DNA from: Verrucomicrobiota bacterium | GTDB lineage: Bacteria; Verrucomicrobiota; Verrucomicrobiia; Limisphaerales; UBA1319 | Reading direction: 5' to 3' | Assembly (NCBI GenBank): GCA_022709905.1 | Contig: JAKLHY010000001.1 | Location: 141,463 to 205,462, forward strand | DNA length: 64,000 nucleotides | Shown here: piece by piece, positions 8,499 to 17,119 of the stretch | Numbering within the stretch: the stretch's first letter is position 1 | How the letters are laid out: the number at the start of each line of letters is the position of its first letter | Position numbers and translations under genes: made by a program | The notes under the pieces: generated by a model | Seen by the model: only the letters and a program-made list of their open reading frames with translations | Database searches by the model: none | Told to the model about the DNA's origin: nothing

Positions 8499-11381
8499 TC
8501 AGTCGAGCGGTCCGGCGAGTGCCGTCACAATCTGGGTGAACTCCGAACCTTTCTTTCCCTGGGCGTCCTGGAGAATCAGCCGCAAGGTGCAAGGGCCTGG
8601 TTCGATCCCGGTCAACGGCAACGCCATGAGCTGCGGATCGGTCAAGTCCTGTTGCGCTTGTCCGCATATCTTTCCGCCGGCTCCTTCCAGCGTGGCGACG
8701 ACCGAGTGGGCGCCCTTCGAAATCTCACCGACGCCCATGACGTCGAAGGTGAACGCCAGATACTTGCGGGGCAGCAGCATCTGGCGCGGGACATTGAGAT
8801 CCGTGATCATGGGCGATTTGAGTCGCAGGAGCGAGACATTTCCCACGTCGAAGACAAGCCGCGTGCCGTGGGCATAGTCGTGCTCGGAAATGTAAAGCTG
8901 CACGCGGCTGATGGACTTCCAAGGGTCGATTCCGGCGTCCGCCGCGGCCATGATCTTTTTCAAAGAAAACCGAACAGGGATCCACACGCGTTGTTCGCCC
9001 CCCAGATCGACGGTGGTTCCATAGAGCGTGGATTGTTTATGATGCGACGAGAGGGTTAATCCGATGGGAGTGCGGTCATCGGCGACCTCGTCCCGGTTCG
9101 AATCGATCCGAATCCAAAACTCGAGGGTTTCGTATCGGCTCATGTCGAGTTCGCCGGGTTTGAAGTCGCGTCCCAATCGGGGCCAGCCGACGGGGTATTT
9201 GCCGCCCTCGCCGCCATCGTTCTTATGGTCAATATCAAGGGTCCATCTTAATCCGGTTTTGTCGGAACGCCGCGCGGATTCTGTCAGATCGATCTTGCCC
9301 TCCGCGGTCCCGTTTTTCCATCCGGCGAATCCCACGGCCAGGTCGAACGCCTCAAGGCTCCCAGAGCGAGTGGCTGTATCATACGGGGACGGGTTCTCGA
9401 CGGGCAGCTTTGGACGAGTAGACGAGGAGATCAGGACCGATGGAGCACTTGTCTTACGGATGGCTGGGAACTCAAGCAGCCGTATTGTGTGTGTTGCCAG
9501 ACGCCAGCGGATCGCCTCGAATTCCTCGGAAGGCCACATGCCATCCGCCAAATATCGAGGCTGCACGCGGATGGCATCCCACGTCTCCTGCAGGATCCGC
9601 CGCCCCGCCTCGACTGCGGCGAGGCAAGCCGGATCCTTCGATGGCTCGCGTTCGACAAGGGCTTGTTGGAGGGTGTAGACATAACGCGCATCATCATAGC
9701 CCTCACGGAAACAGGCCCAGTAAACCGCGGGGATGACCTCGCCGTCATCGTCCACTCGCTGTCCGCATCCGGAAAACCGTCCGCGGAGGTAGTCGAAGGG
9801 ATCCGGTTCGGACGGCCAACACCAGTGCCAGGGGATGAGCGTGGTGTAACCGCTCCGCCAAAGGCCGAATCCGTAGGTCATGCGACCGCCCTTGCACATG
9901 GTTTTCCGGTCTTTGATCTCGCCGGCGTTATGGTTGGGGTAACACCAGTATTCGAATCGGTTCTGGGTCGTGATTCGTTCGTAAGGCATCGAATACGGCT
10001 GCGAACACCAGACATCGAGGTGCGGGGCATAGTCGGCCGCATCCGCTCCCTGGGGATCCTTGGTGGCGTAGGTGCGCAAGCCCGCGGCCTTGACGGCGGC
10101 ATAGACCTTGACGCCGAACTCCTTGAAGGCGGCATCGACCTCGTCGATCGGGCAGCAGATGAACTCCGGCCAGCCTTTGGCTTTGCGTTCGATTTCGAAC
10201 GTCCGAAAGAGCTCTGTCACGCGTTCAAAAAACGCCGGGGGGGGCATTGGGTTGACGCGCCAGTGGCTCTCGTGTTTCCCGCCGGGGGTTGTGTCGCGGT
10301 AAATCCGGGCGATCACGTTGTCCGCCGTCACCGGCGCCGGGCCCTTCAGGCCGGTGGCCAGCATCCGCTCCAGTTCGTCCGCATGATTCAGAACAATTCG
10401 TTTGCCGTCCTGGCAGCTCAGGTAAAGCGTGGGCAACATGTCCAAACCAAAGTCTATCATGGCCTGATAGTCCTTGTCCGCTGCCATTCGGACAAACGCA
10501 TCGTCACGCTCTTTGTACAGGGCCTTGTTCCGGACATAGAAATAGGCGGAGAAATGCTTCAGCGGATCTTTTTGGAGCGGGAATCCAAGCACGCGAAGCG
10601 CCAACGGAATCTGGACCGCTTGATCGAAGCCATCGTCCGAAACGGTCACCGTTCCCTGGTAAAGGCCCGGCTTTGCCTCCCGGGGCACGTGGACCGTCAG
10701 CCAATACCACTGGCACTCGCCCTCGGGAGAGGTGTGAACCGTCACGCGCTCGAGGAGTTCAGGGACGCGCCGATAGGTTTTAAGGGTCGTATAGGCGGGA
10801 TAGCCAATGTTCCAGTAGGTGGCCAGTCGCACGTCAATCCGATCTCCCGAGATCTCGCCCGAGGATGACCTGAGGGATGAGACGCGGACCTTCAGGTTCT
10901 TCAGGGGGTGAATGGGATACAAAGCGAAGGTCAGAGGTTCAAACTCTCCGGGGGTTGCGAAGGCGGCCATCGATTCGATTCGCTCATGAGAAAAGGGACG
11001 AGTATTCGGATAGACGCTTTCCGTGATAGGCCGCTGAAAGATCATGTAACCCCGTTCTTTTTCGGGATCCGTCAGGGAGGGTGCGGGGGCGGTCTCGATA
11101 TAGGGAACTTCCTTTGCCCCCTCAGGCACTGTTGGTTGCGAACGGGCACGACGCACGGGGACAGTATCGGTTGGCTTGGGGACGAGTCGAATGGATGTCA
11201 GTTCGGCCGGCGAAGATGCGGTTGCGATCGTGGCAAAAAGGATCAAAAGGCCCCCCTGCAAGGCGAACCGAAGTGTTCCATATCGGGACCGCCTCGGAGG
11301 CCTCCCGAGGTTATTCCCGGATTCACTTGGGTCATGGGATGGTTGACGGTGCGCGATAAACGTTGTCAGGTGACGCTTCAT
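8499..11381 (-). CDS. Secreted DUF4091 glycoside-hydrolase-like protein with C-terminal beta-sandwich
   Basis: About 960 residues. A basic N-terminus is followed by a hydrophobic signal segment (TLRFALQGGLLILFATIATA). An N-terminal beta-sandwich comes next (AAFATPGEFEPLTFALYP, NLKVRVSSL, WLTVHVPREAKPGLYQGTV), then a TIM-barrel-like DUF4091 core (HFSAYFYVRN, DFGLDMLPTLYL, CPIDEVDAAFKEF, LDVWCSQPYSM, and a conserved GYTTLIPWHWCWP segment). The C-terminal 280 residues form a carbohydrate-binding-like module (FDLAVGFAGWKNGTA, YETLEFWIRIDS). DUF4091 proteins occur in polysaccharide-utilisation loci but few have a proven activity. The start at 11381 is supported by AAGGA four bases upstream; the frame stays open to 11447 with no better site. 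It is divergent from the AraC gene. Confidence 0.78.
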   Translation of the reverse strand: MKRHLTTFIAHRQPSHDPSESGNNLGRPPRRSRYGTLRFALQGGLLILFATIATASSPAELTSIRLVPKPTDTVPVRRARSQPTVPEGAKEVPYIETAPAPSLTDPEKERGYMIFQRPITESVYPNTRPFSHERIESMAAFATPGEFEPLTFALYPIHPLKNLKVRVSSLRSSSGEISGDRIDVRLATYWNIGYPAYTTLKTYRRVPELLERVTVHTSPEGECQWYWLTVHVPREAKPGLYQGTVTVSDDGFDQAVQIPLALRVLGFPLQKDPLKHFSAYFYVRNKALYKERDDAFVRMAADKDYQAMIDFGLDMLPTLYLSCQDGKRIVLNHADELERMLATGLKGPAPVTADNVIARIYRDTTPGGKHESHWRVNPMPPPAFFERVTELFRTFEIERKAKGWPEFICCPIDEVDAAFKEFGVKVYAAVKAAGLRTYATKDPQGADAADYAPHLDVWCSQPYSMPYERITTQNRFEYWCYPNHNAGEIKDRKTMCKGGRMTYGFGLWRSGYTTLIPWHWCWPSEPDPFDYLRGRFSGCGQRVDDDGEVIPAVYWACFREGYDDARYVYTLQQALVEREPSKDPACLAAVEAGRRILQETWDAIRVQPRYLADGMWPSEEFEAIRWRLATHTIRLLEFPAIRKTSAPSVLISSSTRPKLPVENPSPYDTATRSGSLEAFDLAVGFAGWKNGTAEGKIDLTESARRSDKTGLRWTLDIDHKNDGGEGGKYPVGWPRLGRDFKPGELDMSRYETLEFWIRIDSNRDEVADDRTPIGLTLSSHHKQSTLYGTTVDLGGEQRVWIPVRFSLKKIMAAADAGIDPWKSISRVQLYISEHDYAHGTRLVFDVGNVSLLRLKSPMITDLNVPRQMLLPRKYLAFTFDVMGVGEISKGAHSVVATLEGAGGKICGQAQQDLTDPQLMALPLTGIEPGPCTLRLILQDAQGKKGSEFTQIVTALAGPLD

Positions 11382-11634
11382 AGTTCCTTTCCCGGTTCCG
11401 GCTCTCACCGGATGTGTTCGGGTGTCAGATGGACATGACGCAAACATGGGTAATCTTTGTTCGATTCATATTACCGGTTTGGGGCTTTGATTTCACGCAC
11501 GAACGGATCGCGGGATTTATCCCGCCGTGTCGGTTGTCACAGGAGCTCAGACATTCCATGGATGTTCCCAACACTTCAGACCATCGTATCTGGCTGGACA
11601 TGAATGGAATGGCTGCTATAAATCCGTTGCGCCT
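11382..11634. promoter_or_regulatory. Divergent intergenic region between DUF4091 and AraC genes
   Basis: This 253-bp gap separates two divergently transcribed genes and must hold both promoters. It is less GC-rich than its neighbours, with AT-rich patches around 11455-11480 (TTTGTTCGATTCATATTACC). I see no clear copy of the TGCCAATCTGTC repeat found at 12610, only a short TGTCCAT match on the minus strand near 11425. No RNA gene is recognised in it. Confidence 0.35.
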
Positions 11635-12579
11635 ATGAAGGATTATTACGTCTATCTTCCGGGCGAGTATGCGGGATCCATTTGGGGCTGCGTGGCGACA
11701 TCGGTGGGGTTTACACGCGTCGGGCCGGGTTGTCCTTATCCGCCGCATCGACATCCGATGGATCACCATTTCAGTTGGTCCAAGGGCCGGGTCCTGCAGG
11801 CTTATCAGATCATCCTGATCAGCGAGGGAACGGGGATTTTCGAGAGTGAATTCGAGTCTCAGACTCAGACCGTGAATGCGGGGACGGTGCTTTTGTTATT
11901 CCCGGGGGTTTGGCATCGGTATGAGCCGGATCCCGGAACCGGCTGGGTGGAACATTGGATTGAGTGTCGTGGATCGGTCTTTGATGAAGCCACTCGCCTG
12001 GGGATCATTGCGCCCCAGCGGGCGGTGCTGCGCACGGGATTGGGATCCGACCTCGTGCACTGTTTTGATCGATGTCATTTCCTGGCGCAACGCGGAGCCC
12101 TGGCGAATCAGGATATGCTTTCGACCCTCGGCCTGCATCTCATTTCTGTTTTGGCTCGGTTGCAGCGCGAGGAACGCGGCTTCGAGCGCGCCATCGACGA
12201 GATCGTGGAACGGGGGCATGCGCTGATCACATTGCGGTGTCATGAGCCCTTGGACCTCCACAAGCTTTGCGCGGAATTGGGCGTGAGTTATTCCCATTTC
12301 CGACACGCCTTCAAAACCCGGCTGGGAATCAGTCCCAAGCAGTATCAACTTCAGGTGCGTCTGCAGAAAGCCCGAGACCTGCTCACCAATACCGAAAAGT
12401 CAGTCAAAGAAATCGCCGAGATCCTCGGTTTTGAGTCCGCTTTTCATTTATCGAGGCAGTTTAAGGAACGAACCGGCGAGGCGCCGAGCGCCTGGCGCGA
12501 AAAGAAGGTTCGGCTCCAAACTCACTCGACGGGAAAAAGCCCCGTCCAGACCGTCAAAGACCGGGAGTCAAACCCGTGA
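11635..12579 (+). CDS. AraC-family transcriptional regulator
   Basis: The N-terminal half is a cupin-type sugar-sensing AraC_binding domain (PPHRHPMDHHFSWSKG, YQIILISEGTGIFES, VLLLFPGVWHRYEP). The C-terminal 100 residues hold two helix-turn-helix motifs, LDLHKLCAELGVSYSHFRHA and VKEIAEILGFESAFHLSRQF, followed by the family signature TGEAPSAWR. Such proteins activate sugar-catabolic genes in the presence of the inducing saccharide. The ATG at 11635 begins MKDYYVYL at the natural domain start; an upstream in-frame start at 11527 would add an unrelated 36-residue leader. The gene sits between the divergent lyase/DUF4091 block and the co-directional LamG, pseudopilin and rhamnosidase block, which makes it the likely local regulator. 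Confidence 0.88.
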   Translation: MKDYYVYLPGEYAGSIWGCVATSVGFTRVGPGCPYPPHRHPMDHHFSWSKGRVLQAYQIILISEGTGIFESEFESQTQTVNAGTVLLLFPGVWHRYEPDPGTGWVEHWIECRGSVFDEATRLGIIAPQRAVLRTGLGSDLVHCFDRCHFLAQRGALANQDMLSTLGLHLISVLARLQREERGFERAIDEIVERGHALITLRCHEPLDLHKLCAELGVSYSHFRHAFKTRLGISPKQYQLQVRLQKARDLLTNTEKSVKEIAEILGFESAFHLSRQFKERTGEAPSAWREKKVRLQTHSTGKSPVQTVKDRESNP

Positions 12580-12609
12580 GGACTTGGTTGCTGGACGATT
12601 CCATAAGAG

Positions 12610-12646
12610 TGCCAATCTGTCTATGCGAATTGCCAATCTGTCCATG
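12610..12646 (+). promoter_or_regulatory. 21-bp-spaced direct repeat, candidate AraC operator
   Basis: Two 16-bp copies, TGCCAATCTGTCTATG at 12610-12625 and TGCCAATCTGTCCATG at 12631-12646, differ at one base. Their starts are exactly 21 bp (two helical turns) apart. This is the geometry of tandem half-sites for AraC-family dimers, such as araI1-I2. The element lies 31 bp after the araC-type gene stop and 62 bp before the LamG gene start, a position suited to activation. Function is inferred from geometry and context. Confidence 0.55.
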
Positions 12647-12707
12647 GTCGATCGAGGTGGCCCCATGGTAACCTGACAAAACATCCACGAACCTACTTTT
12701 ACTGAAC

Positions 12708-15700
12708 ATGCCTATGAAGAAGACCGCCCTGATCTTGATGGTGTTTGCGGCCCTGCAGGCCCTCCATCTCGAGGCTCAAACCAACCTGATCTATTTTGAT
12801 CCCTTTACCGCTTCAGCCGGGACGCCCCTGAACGGGACGTCGCCTCAAGACCATGGCGGGACAGGGGTAGATTTCTGGATTGGACCTGATACCGGAATGG
12901 ACCTCGACGGCTCGGTTTTGACAGCTACCGAGGCCCCCAGGAACAACTACCTCCCCTTTTCGCCGCTTGAGGGCTACAAATACCGGCTCTCTGTTGACGC
13001 GAACCCGACGCACTCGGGCGCGGATTGGCTGGCGGTTGGTTTTAGTGAGAACACCGTTCCGACGGCGTGGTTCCCGGATGGCAACTCCAGCGGATGGTTC
13101 CTGCTTCGGGGAGAGAATCCCGGCTATCCCATGCACTCGTTCACCGGGTACAGCCTGGACGGTGGCGCCGCATTGGGCTGGCATTCCGGCACCCACAACC
13201 TCGCCGTGGTGCTCGATACCACCGTGCCAAACTGGACATTCGAGTTTTTCGTGGACGGAGTGTCCGAGCGCGGTCCCGTGCCCTTCAGCGCCAGTCCGGA
13301 TGTCAATCCCATCATCAACTACGTGGGCGTCGGTTCGTATAACACGGCCCGAGGGACCTTCGACAATTTCAAGCTCGAAACGATCTATCAGGCAACGCTG
13401 ACCAAACCAACCCTGGTCGAACAACCCAAGAATGCCACCGTGGTCCTGGGGGGGATGGCGCGATTCTCGGTCACCGCCTCAGGCCCCAAACCGATTTCCT
13501 ACCAATGGTATAAAAATGGAACCGAACTGTTGACCGATCAAATCGGCAGTGTTCTGACTTTGCGCAATCTAACCGCCGCCGACAATGGCAGCCGCTACTC
13601 GGTTCGCGTTAGCAATGACTACGGCCAGGTGACCAGCGATAATGCGCTGCTGACCGTCCTCAACGTCGCAGGCCCCCTGGTGCACAAATTCAGTTTTGCC
13701 GACGGCACCCCGAACGATTCCATCGGGGGCGTGTCAGGAGTCTTGAAGGGCACTGCGAGCATTGAGGGGGGGCAGCTTCTCCTGGACGGCAGCGATGGTT
13801 GTTATGTGGCGCTGGGGGATTATGTTGTTCCCCCGCAGGGCAATGCCACCATCGTAGCCTGGTTTAACGCCGCCTCGAGCTTGGGAACATCGACGCGTAT
13901 CTTCGACTTCGGCGGCGGCACCCTGAGCTATTTCTACTTCACACCCAGAGAGGGAACTGCCGGGCCGGCTCAACTCGGTCTGAAGACCGGCAGTGACGCC
14001 GAGACCGTGGTGGCTCACAGCTCGGGATTGAACGACGACCGCAATCATGTGATTGCCGCGGTGATCGACAGCACGCCAGCCGACATCGGCGCCAACGGAA
14101 CCATGGCCCTGTATCTGGATGGGGAGTTGGTCGGGGTCAGCGGCCTTAACGGAACAATCGCATTGACCGAGCTCGAGAGCGGTCCCCAGAATTACTTGAG
14201 CAAATCACAGCGCATTGATATCGGCGGCTTTTTCAAAGGGGTCATCGACGAAATCCGGGTCTATAACACCGCTCTGAGTCTGGCTGAAATCTCGACCCTG
14301 ACGCCGGATGAAAATCCCGCGACATCCCCAACCATCCTGGTCCAACCACAAGATACCACCGCTTATCTTGGCGGTTCCGCCACCCTGTCCGTCAGTGTGC
14401 TCGGCTCCGAGCCCTTGTTCTACCAATGGCAATTGAACGGAGTCGATGTTCCCGGGGCCAATACCAATCCTTTCCAGATCGATAACGTGCAGATGGACGA
14501 TTATGGCCAATACACAGTCGTCATCACGAATCGCTTCGGCGCCGTGGCGAGCGCTCCCGCCCAATTGCGCCAAACCCGCTGGAGCTACGCCGCATGGAAC
14601 GATGACGCTTCCTCCGGCATCGATTCGCAATTCGTCTATACCCACGCTTACAACTTCGGCAGCTCGGAAGCCCCCGAGATCAATGGATTGACCTTCACCG
14701 CGATCCCTAGCGCGAATCCTTCCGTCCCCGGTGTTTTCTCCGTGACGGGAACAGGCAACGTTTTCAATAACGACGTGAACAACCTCACAGGCGGCAGCCA
14801 GGTCCTCGGGACTGACTTTATCTACGGAGGCGCCCCTGGAACCCTCAAGCTGCAAGGATTAAATCCGGGCAAAGAGTATCTCTTGACACTCTATTCGGTC
14901 GCATTCGAAAGCCCGGGCGCCCGACGCATCCAGTTCAGCGCGATGGACAATCAGCTGCTGACTGTCGATCAGGACACATTCGATAACGACAACGGGATTC
15001 GCATCCATTACCAGTATACGGCCGATGCCAGCGGATCGGTGGTCGTTACCAACACCCCGCTCGTGGCGGGAGCGACCTTTCATTTTTACGGATTCTGCAA
15101 CCGGCTTTTACAGACGATCCCCGCCAATGCCCCGCCGGAAATCATCACGCAGCCGGAATCGAAGGCCTCGGCTTTAAACTCGACAGCCAGCCTGGGTGTC
15201 GCCGTTGTCAGCGCCACTCCCTTGAATTATCAATGGTGGTTTAATGGCGCTCCCATCCCCGGGGCGACCGGGACCAATTACACCCTTGCCAGCGTCCAGA
15301 ACGCGAATTTCGGCGACTATTCCGTGGTCGTTCAAAACACCCACGGCTCCGTCACCAGCCTGGTGGCTCGGTTGTCCTTGCTTCGATGGAGTTCTTCGGG
15401 CTGGAACGACGACGCCTCATCCGGAGCGGACACCAACTACGTTTATACTCATGCCTACAATTTCGGTCGGGCATCTGCCACCGTGATCAACGGGCTGACA
15501 TTCACGGGTGTCGCCGGCGCCAATCCATCCGTTTCGAATCGGTTTTCCATCACCGGGGTCGGCAGCGTGTATAACAACGACGTCAATAACCTCACCGGCG
15601 GAAGTCAAGCCATGGCCGCCGATTTCATTTACGGCGGCAATCCGGGCACGCTCACTCTTCAAGGGTTGATCCCAGGCAAGGAATACCTCTTGACTCTCTA

Positions 15701-16130
15701 TTCGGTGGGATGGGAGTCCTCGGGGCGCACGATACTGTTCAGCGCGGCCGATCACCAGGAAATGATTGCCGACCAGGATGCTTACGACAATGACAACGGG
15801 ATTCGCATCCAATACCAGTACGCAGCCGATGCCAGCGGGACGGTATCCATCACGACCAGCCAGGTGGGGATTGGGACATTCCATATGTATGGATTCAGCA
15901 ATCGCGACTGGAACCTGCCGGAGGCGGTTGTGAGTATCGCTCGAAACAACGACGGCACGGTCACCCTGTCCTGGCCGGCATCCGCGGTCGGATATGCCTT
16001 GAGATCTACAGCGGCCTTGGGAGCGAATGCGTCCTGGCAAACCGTGCCGGGCGAGCCAGTCCTGAGCGAGGGATTCTATCGGCAGACGATTCCCGCCATC
16101 GAAACCCGGTATTTCCGGCTGCAAAAATAG
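12708..16130 (+). CDS. Secreted LamG/Ig-like multidomain protein with duplicated C-terminal module
   Basis: The 1140-residue exported protein has a signal peptide (residues 1-23, ending LEAQ). Rough domain order: an N-terminal lectin-like beta-sandwich (25-225); an Ig-like domain (232-318, with YQWYKNG and Y-x-V core); a LamG/concanavalin-like domain (320-530, VIDEIRVYNTALSLAEI at its end); Ig 2 (540-623); module A (624-800); Ig 3 (810-892); module B (893-1067); and a short tail ending ETRYFRLQK, common in verrucomicrobial secreted proteins. Modules A and B share WNDDASSG, VYTHAYNFG, NNDVNNLTGGSQ and PGKEYLLTLYSV, so they arose by tandem duplication of an Ig-plus-module unit of about 270 residues. 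A role in glycan binding or surface attachment is likely but unproven. No catalytic motif was seen. Confidence 0.78.
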   Translation: MPMKKTALILMVFAALQALHLEAQTNLIYFDPFTASAGTPLNGTSPQDHGGTGVDFWIGPDTGMDLDGSVLTATEAPRNNYLPFSPLEGYKYRLSVDANPTHSGADWLAVGFSENTVPTAWFPDGNSSGWFLLRGENPGYPMHSFTGYSLDGGAALGWHSGTHNLAVVLDTTVPNWTFEFFVDGVSERGPVPFSASPDVNPIINYVGVGSYNTARGTFDNFKLETIYQATLTKPTLVEQPKNATVVLGGMARFSVTASGPKPISYQWYKNGTELLTDQIGSVLTLRNLTAADNGSRYSVRVSNDYGQVTSDNALLTVLNVAGPLVHKFSFADGTPNDSIGGVSGVLKGTASIEGGQLLLDGSDGCYVALGDYVVPPQGNATIVAWFNAASSLGTSTRIFDFGGGTLSYFYFTPREGTAGPAQLGLKTGSDAETVVAHSSGLNDDRNHVIAAVIDSTPADIGANGTMALYLDGELVGVSGLNGTIALTELESGPQNYLSKSQRIDIGGFFKGVIDEIRVYNTALSLAEISTLTPDENPATSPTILVQPQDTTAYLGGSATLSVSVLGSEPLFYQWQLNGVDVPGANTNPFQIDNVQMDDYGQYTVVITNRFGAVASAPAQLRQTRWSYAAWNDDASSGIDSQFVYTHAYNFGSSEAPEINGLTFTAIPSANPSVPGVFSVTGTGNVFNNDVNNLTGGSQVLGTDFIYGGAPGTLKLQGLNPGKEYLLTLYSVAFESPGARRIQFSAMDNQLLTVDQDTFDNDNGIRIHYQYTADASGSVVVTNTPLVAGATFHFYGFCNRLLQTIPANAPPEIITQPESKASALNSTASLGVAVVSATPLNYQWWFNGAPIPGATGTNYTLASVQNANFGDYSVVVQNTHGSVTSLVARLSLLRWSSSGWNDDASSGADTNYVYTHAYNFGRASATVINGLTFTGVAGANPSVSNRFSITGVGSVYNNDVNNLTGGSQAMAADFIYGGNPGTLTLQGLIPGKEYLLTLYSVGWESSGRTILFSAADHQEMIADQDAYDNDNGIRIQYQYAADASGTVSITTSQVGIGTFHMYGFSNRDWNLPEAVVSIARNNDGTVTLSWPASAVGYALRSTAALGANASWQTVPGEPVLSEGFYRQTIPAIETRYFRLQK

Positions 16131-16156
16131 CCAAGCCATGCGATCTTGGCTTGGCT
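16129..16156 (+). terminator. Hairpin after LamG gene
   Basis: Perfect 9-bp inverted repeat AGCCAAGCC / GGCTTGGCT with a 10-nt loop, starting at the stop codon of the LamG gene. It lacks a downstream T-run, so it may be a weak terminator or an mRNA 3'-stabilising hairpin between this gene and the pseudopilin gene. Confidence 0.4.
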
Positions 16157-16255
16157 TGAGATTCGTGTATAACTGAACAAGACAGAGCAACAGACGCAGG
16201 AGGGGCTAGGCGCTCGACCTGCGGCTGTTGCTTATCGGTGGTTGTCAACAGGCCT

Positions 16256-17080
16256 ATGAAAAAGCAACCCGTCATTCGATCCGGCCAGCCCTTATCGGCG
16301 GTTCTGTTCACCCGGCGCCCACACTTGCGGCTTGGCGCATTTACTCTGATCGAGTTGCTGGTGGTGATTGCGATCATCGCCATCCTCGCCGGCATGCTCC
16401 TGCCCGCCTTGGCCAAAGCCAAAGCCAAGGCCACTAAAATGCTCTGTGTCAGCAACTGCAAACAATGGGGCATCGCCATTACGATGTACGCGGGGGACTA
16501 TACCGAGCATTTCCCGGACAACTCGGCTGGATTCGATCTCAGTTGGATGATGCCCAGCATGAGCAATTTTTGGAGAGGATATCTGATCCCGAACCGTCGT
16601 GGCACCGCCTCGAGCAAGCGCGCCCAAAATGATGTGCTTTACTGCCCGACCGACGAATGGCATCGCGCTTATGAAATGGGAACGACCATCCCGGACAACC
16701 AGCCGCAGTTGCTCGGTTATTTTTATCTGCCCGGTCGTCCCAAGAATAGCATGCCCGACGCCCGGAGAGCGGGCACCGAGGAATGGTTTTACCGTCTCAA
16801 GCTAGGGACGGTTCTGTGCAAGGCGCCCGTCCTGATCGACAAAAACCAGGCGCTAGGCTCCGTTTGCACCAACATGGCCGACCCCCGGTTGGCGTGGACT
16901 ACCGAGATCGACCGCAAGCGCGTGCTCACAGGAACTCATCGGGGAGCTAAAGGAGTGCCGGAAGGTGGCAACTTCTTATTCGAGGATGGCCACGTCGAGT
17001 GGTTTAATCAGCGGAGCATCACCTTGGGGGCATCCATTGGCACCTGGCAGTGCTTCTACAAGATCGCGAACGTGGAATAA
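16256..17080 (+). CDS. Prepilin-type (DUF1559-like) pseudopilin
   Basis: A type II secretion/type IV pilin-like N-terminus: basic leader, then [20 protein letters not shown], the prepilin peptidase cleavage/methylation site with Glu at +5 and a membrane helix. A C-terminal [11 protein letters not shown] matches the DG-H tail that marks the expanded pseudopilin-like families of Verrucomicrobia and Planctomycetes. About 274 residues from the ATG at 16256; an upstream GTG at 16238 is less likely. Members are often encoded beside secreted glycan-active proteins, as here between the LamG and CotH/lamin-tail genes. They may display or export those proteins, but this role has not been established. 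Confidence 0.85.
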   Translation: MKKQPVIRSGQPLSAVLFTRRPHLRLGAFTLIELLVVIAIIAILAGMLLPALAKAKAKATKMLCVSNCKQWGIAITMYAGDYTEHFPDNSAGFDLSWMMPSMSNFWRGYLIPNRRGTASSKRAQNDVLYCPTDEWHRAYEMGTTIPDNQPQLLGYFYLPGRPKNSMPDARRAGTEEWFYRLKLGTVLCKAPVLIDKNQALGSVCTNMADPRLAWTTEIDRKRVLTGTHRGAKGVPEGGNFLFEDGHVEWFNQRSITLGASIGTWQCFYKIANVE

Positions 17081-17119
17081 CCTTTCTCCCGACCTAAGAG
17101 CCCCCCACCTGACAACTCC

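Noticed and set aside
9489..10868. 459-residue plus-strand frame opposite the DUF4091 gene
   Set aside because: No domain motif, and the opposite frame shows a signal peptide and conserved glycosidase-like segments.
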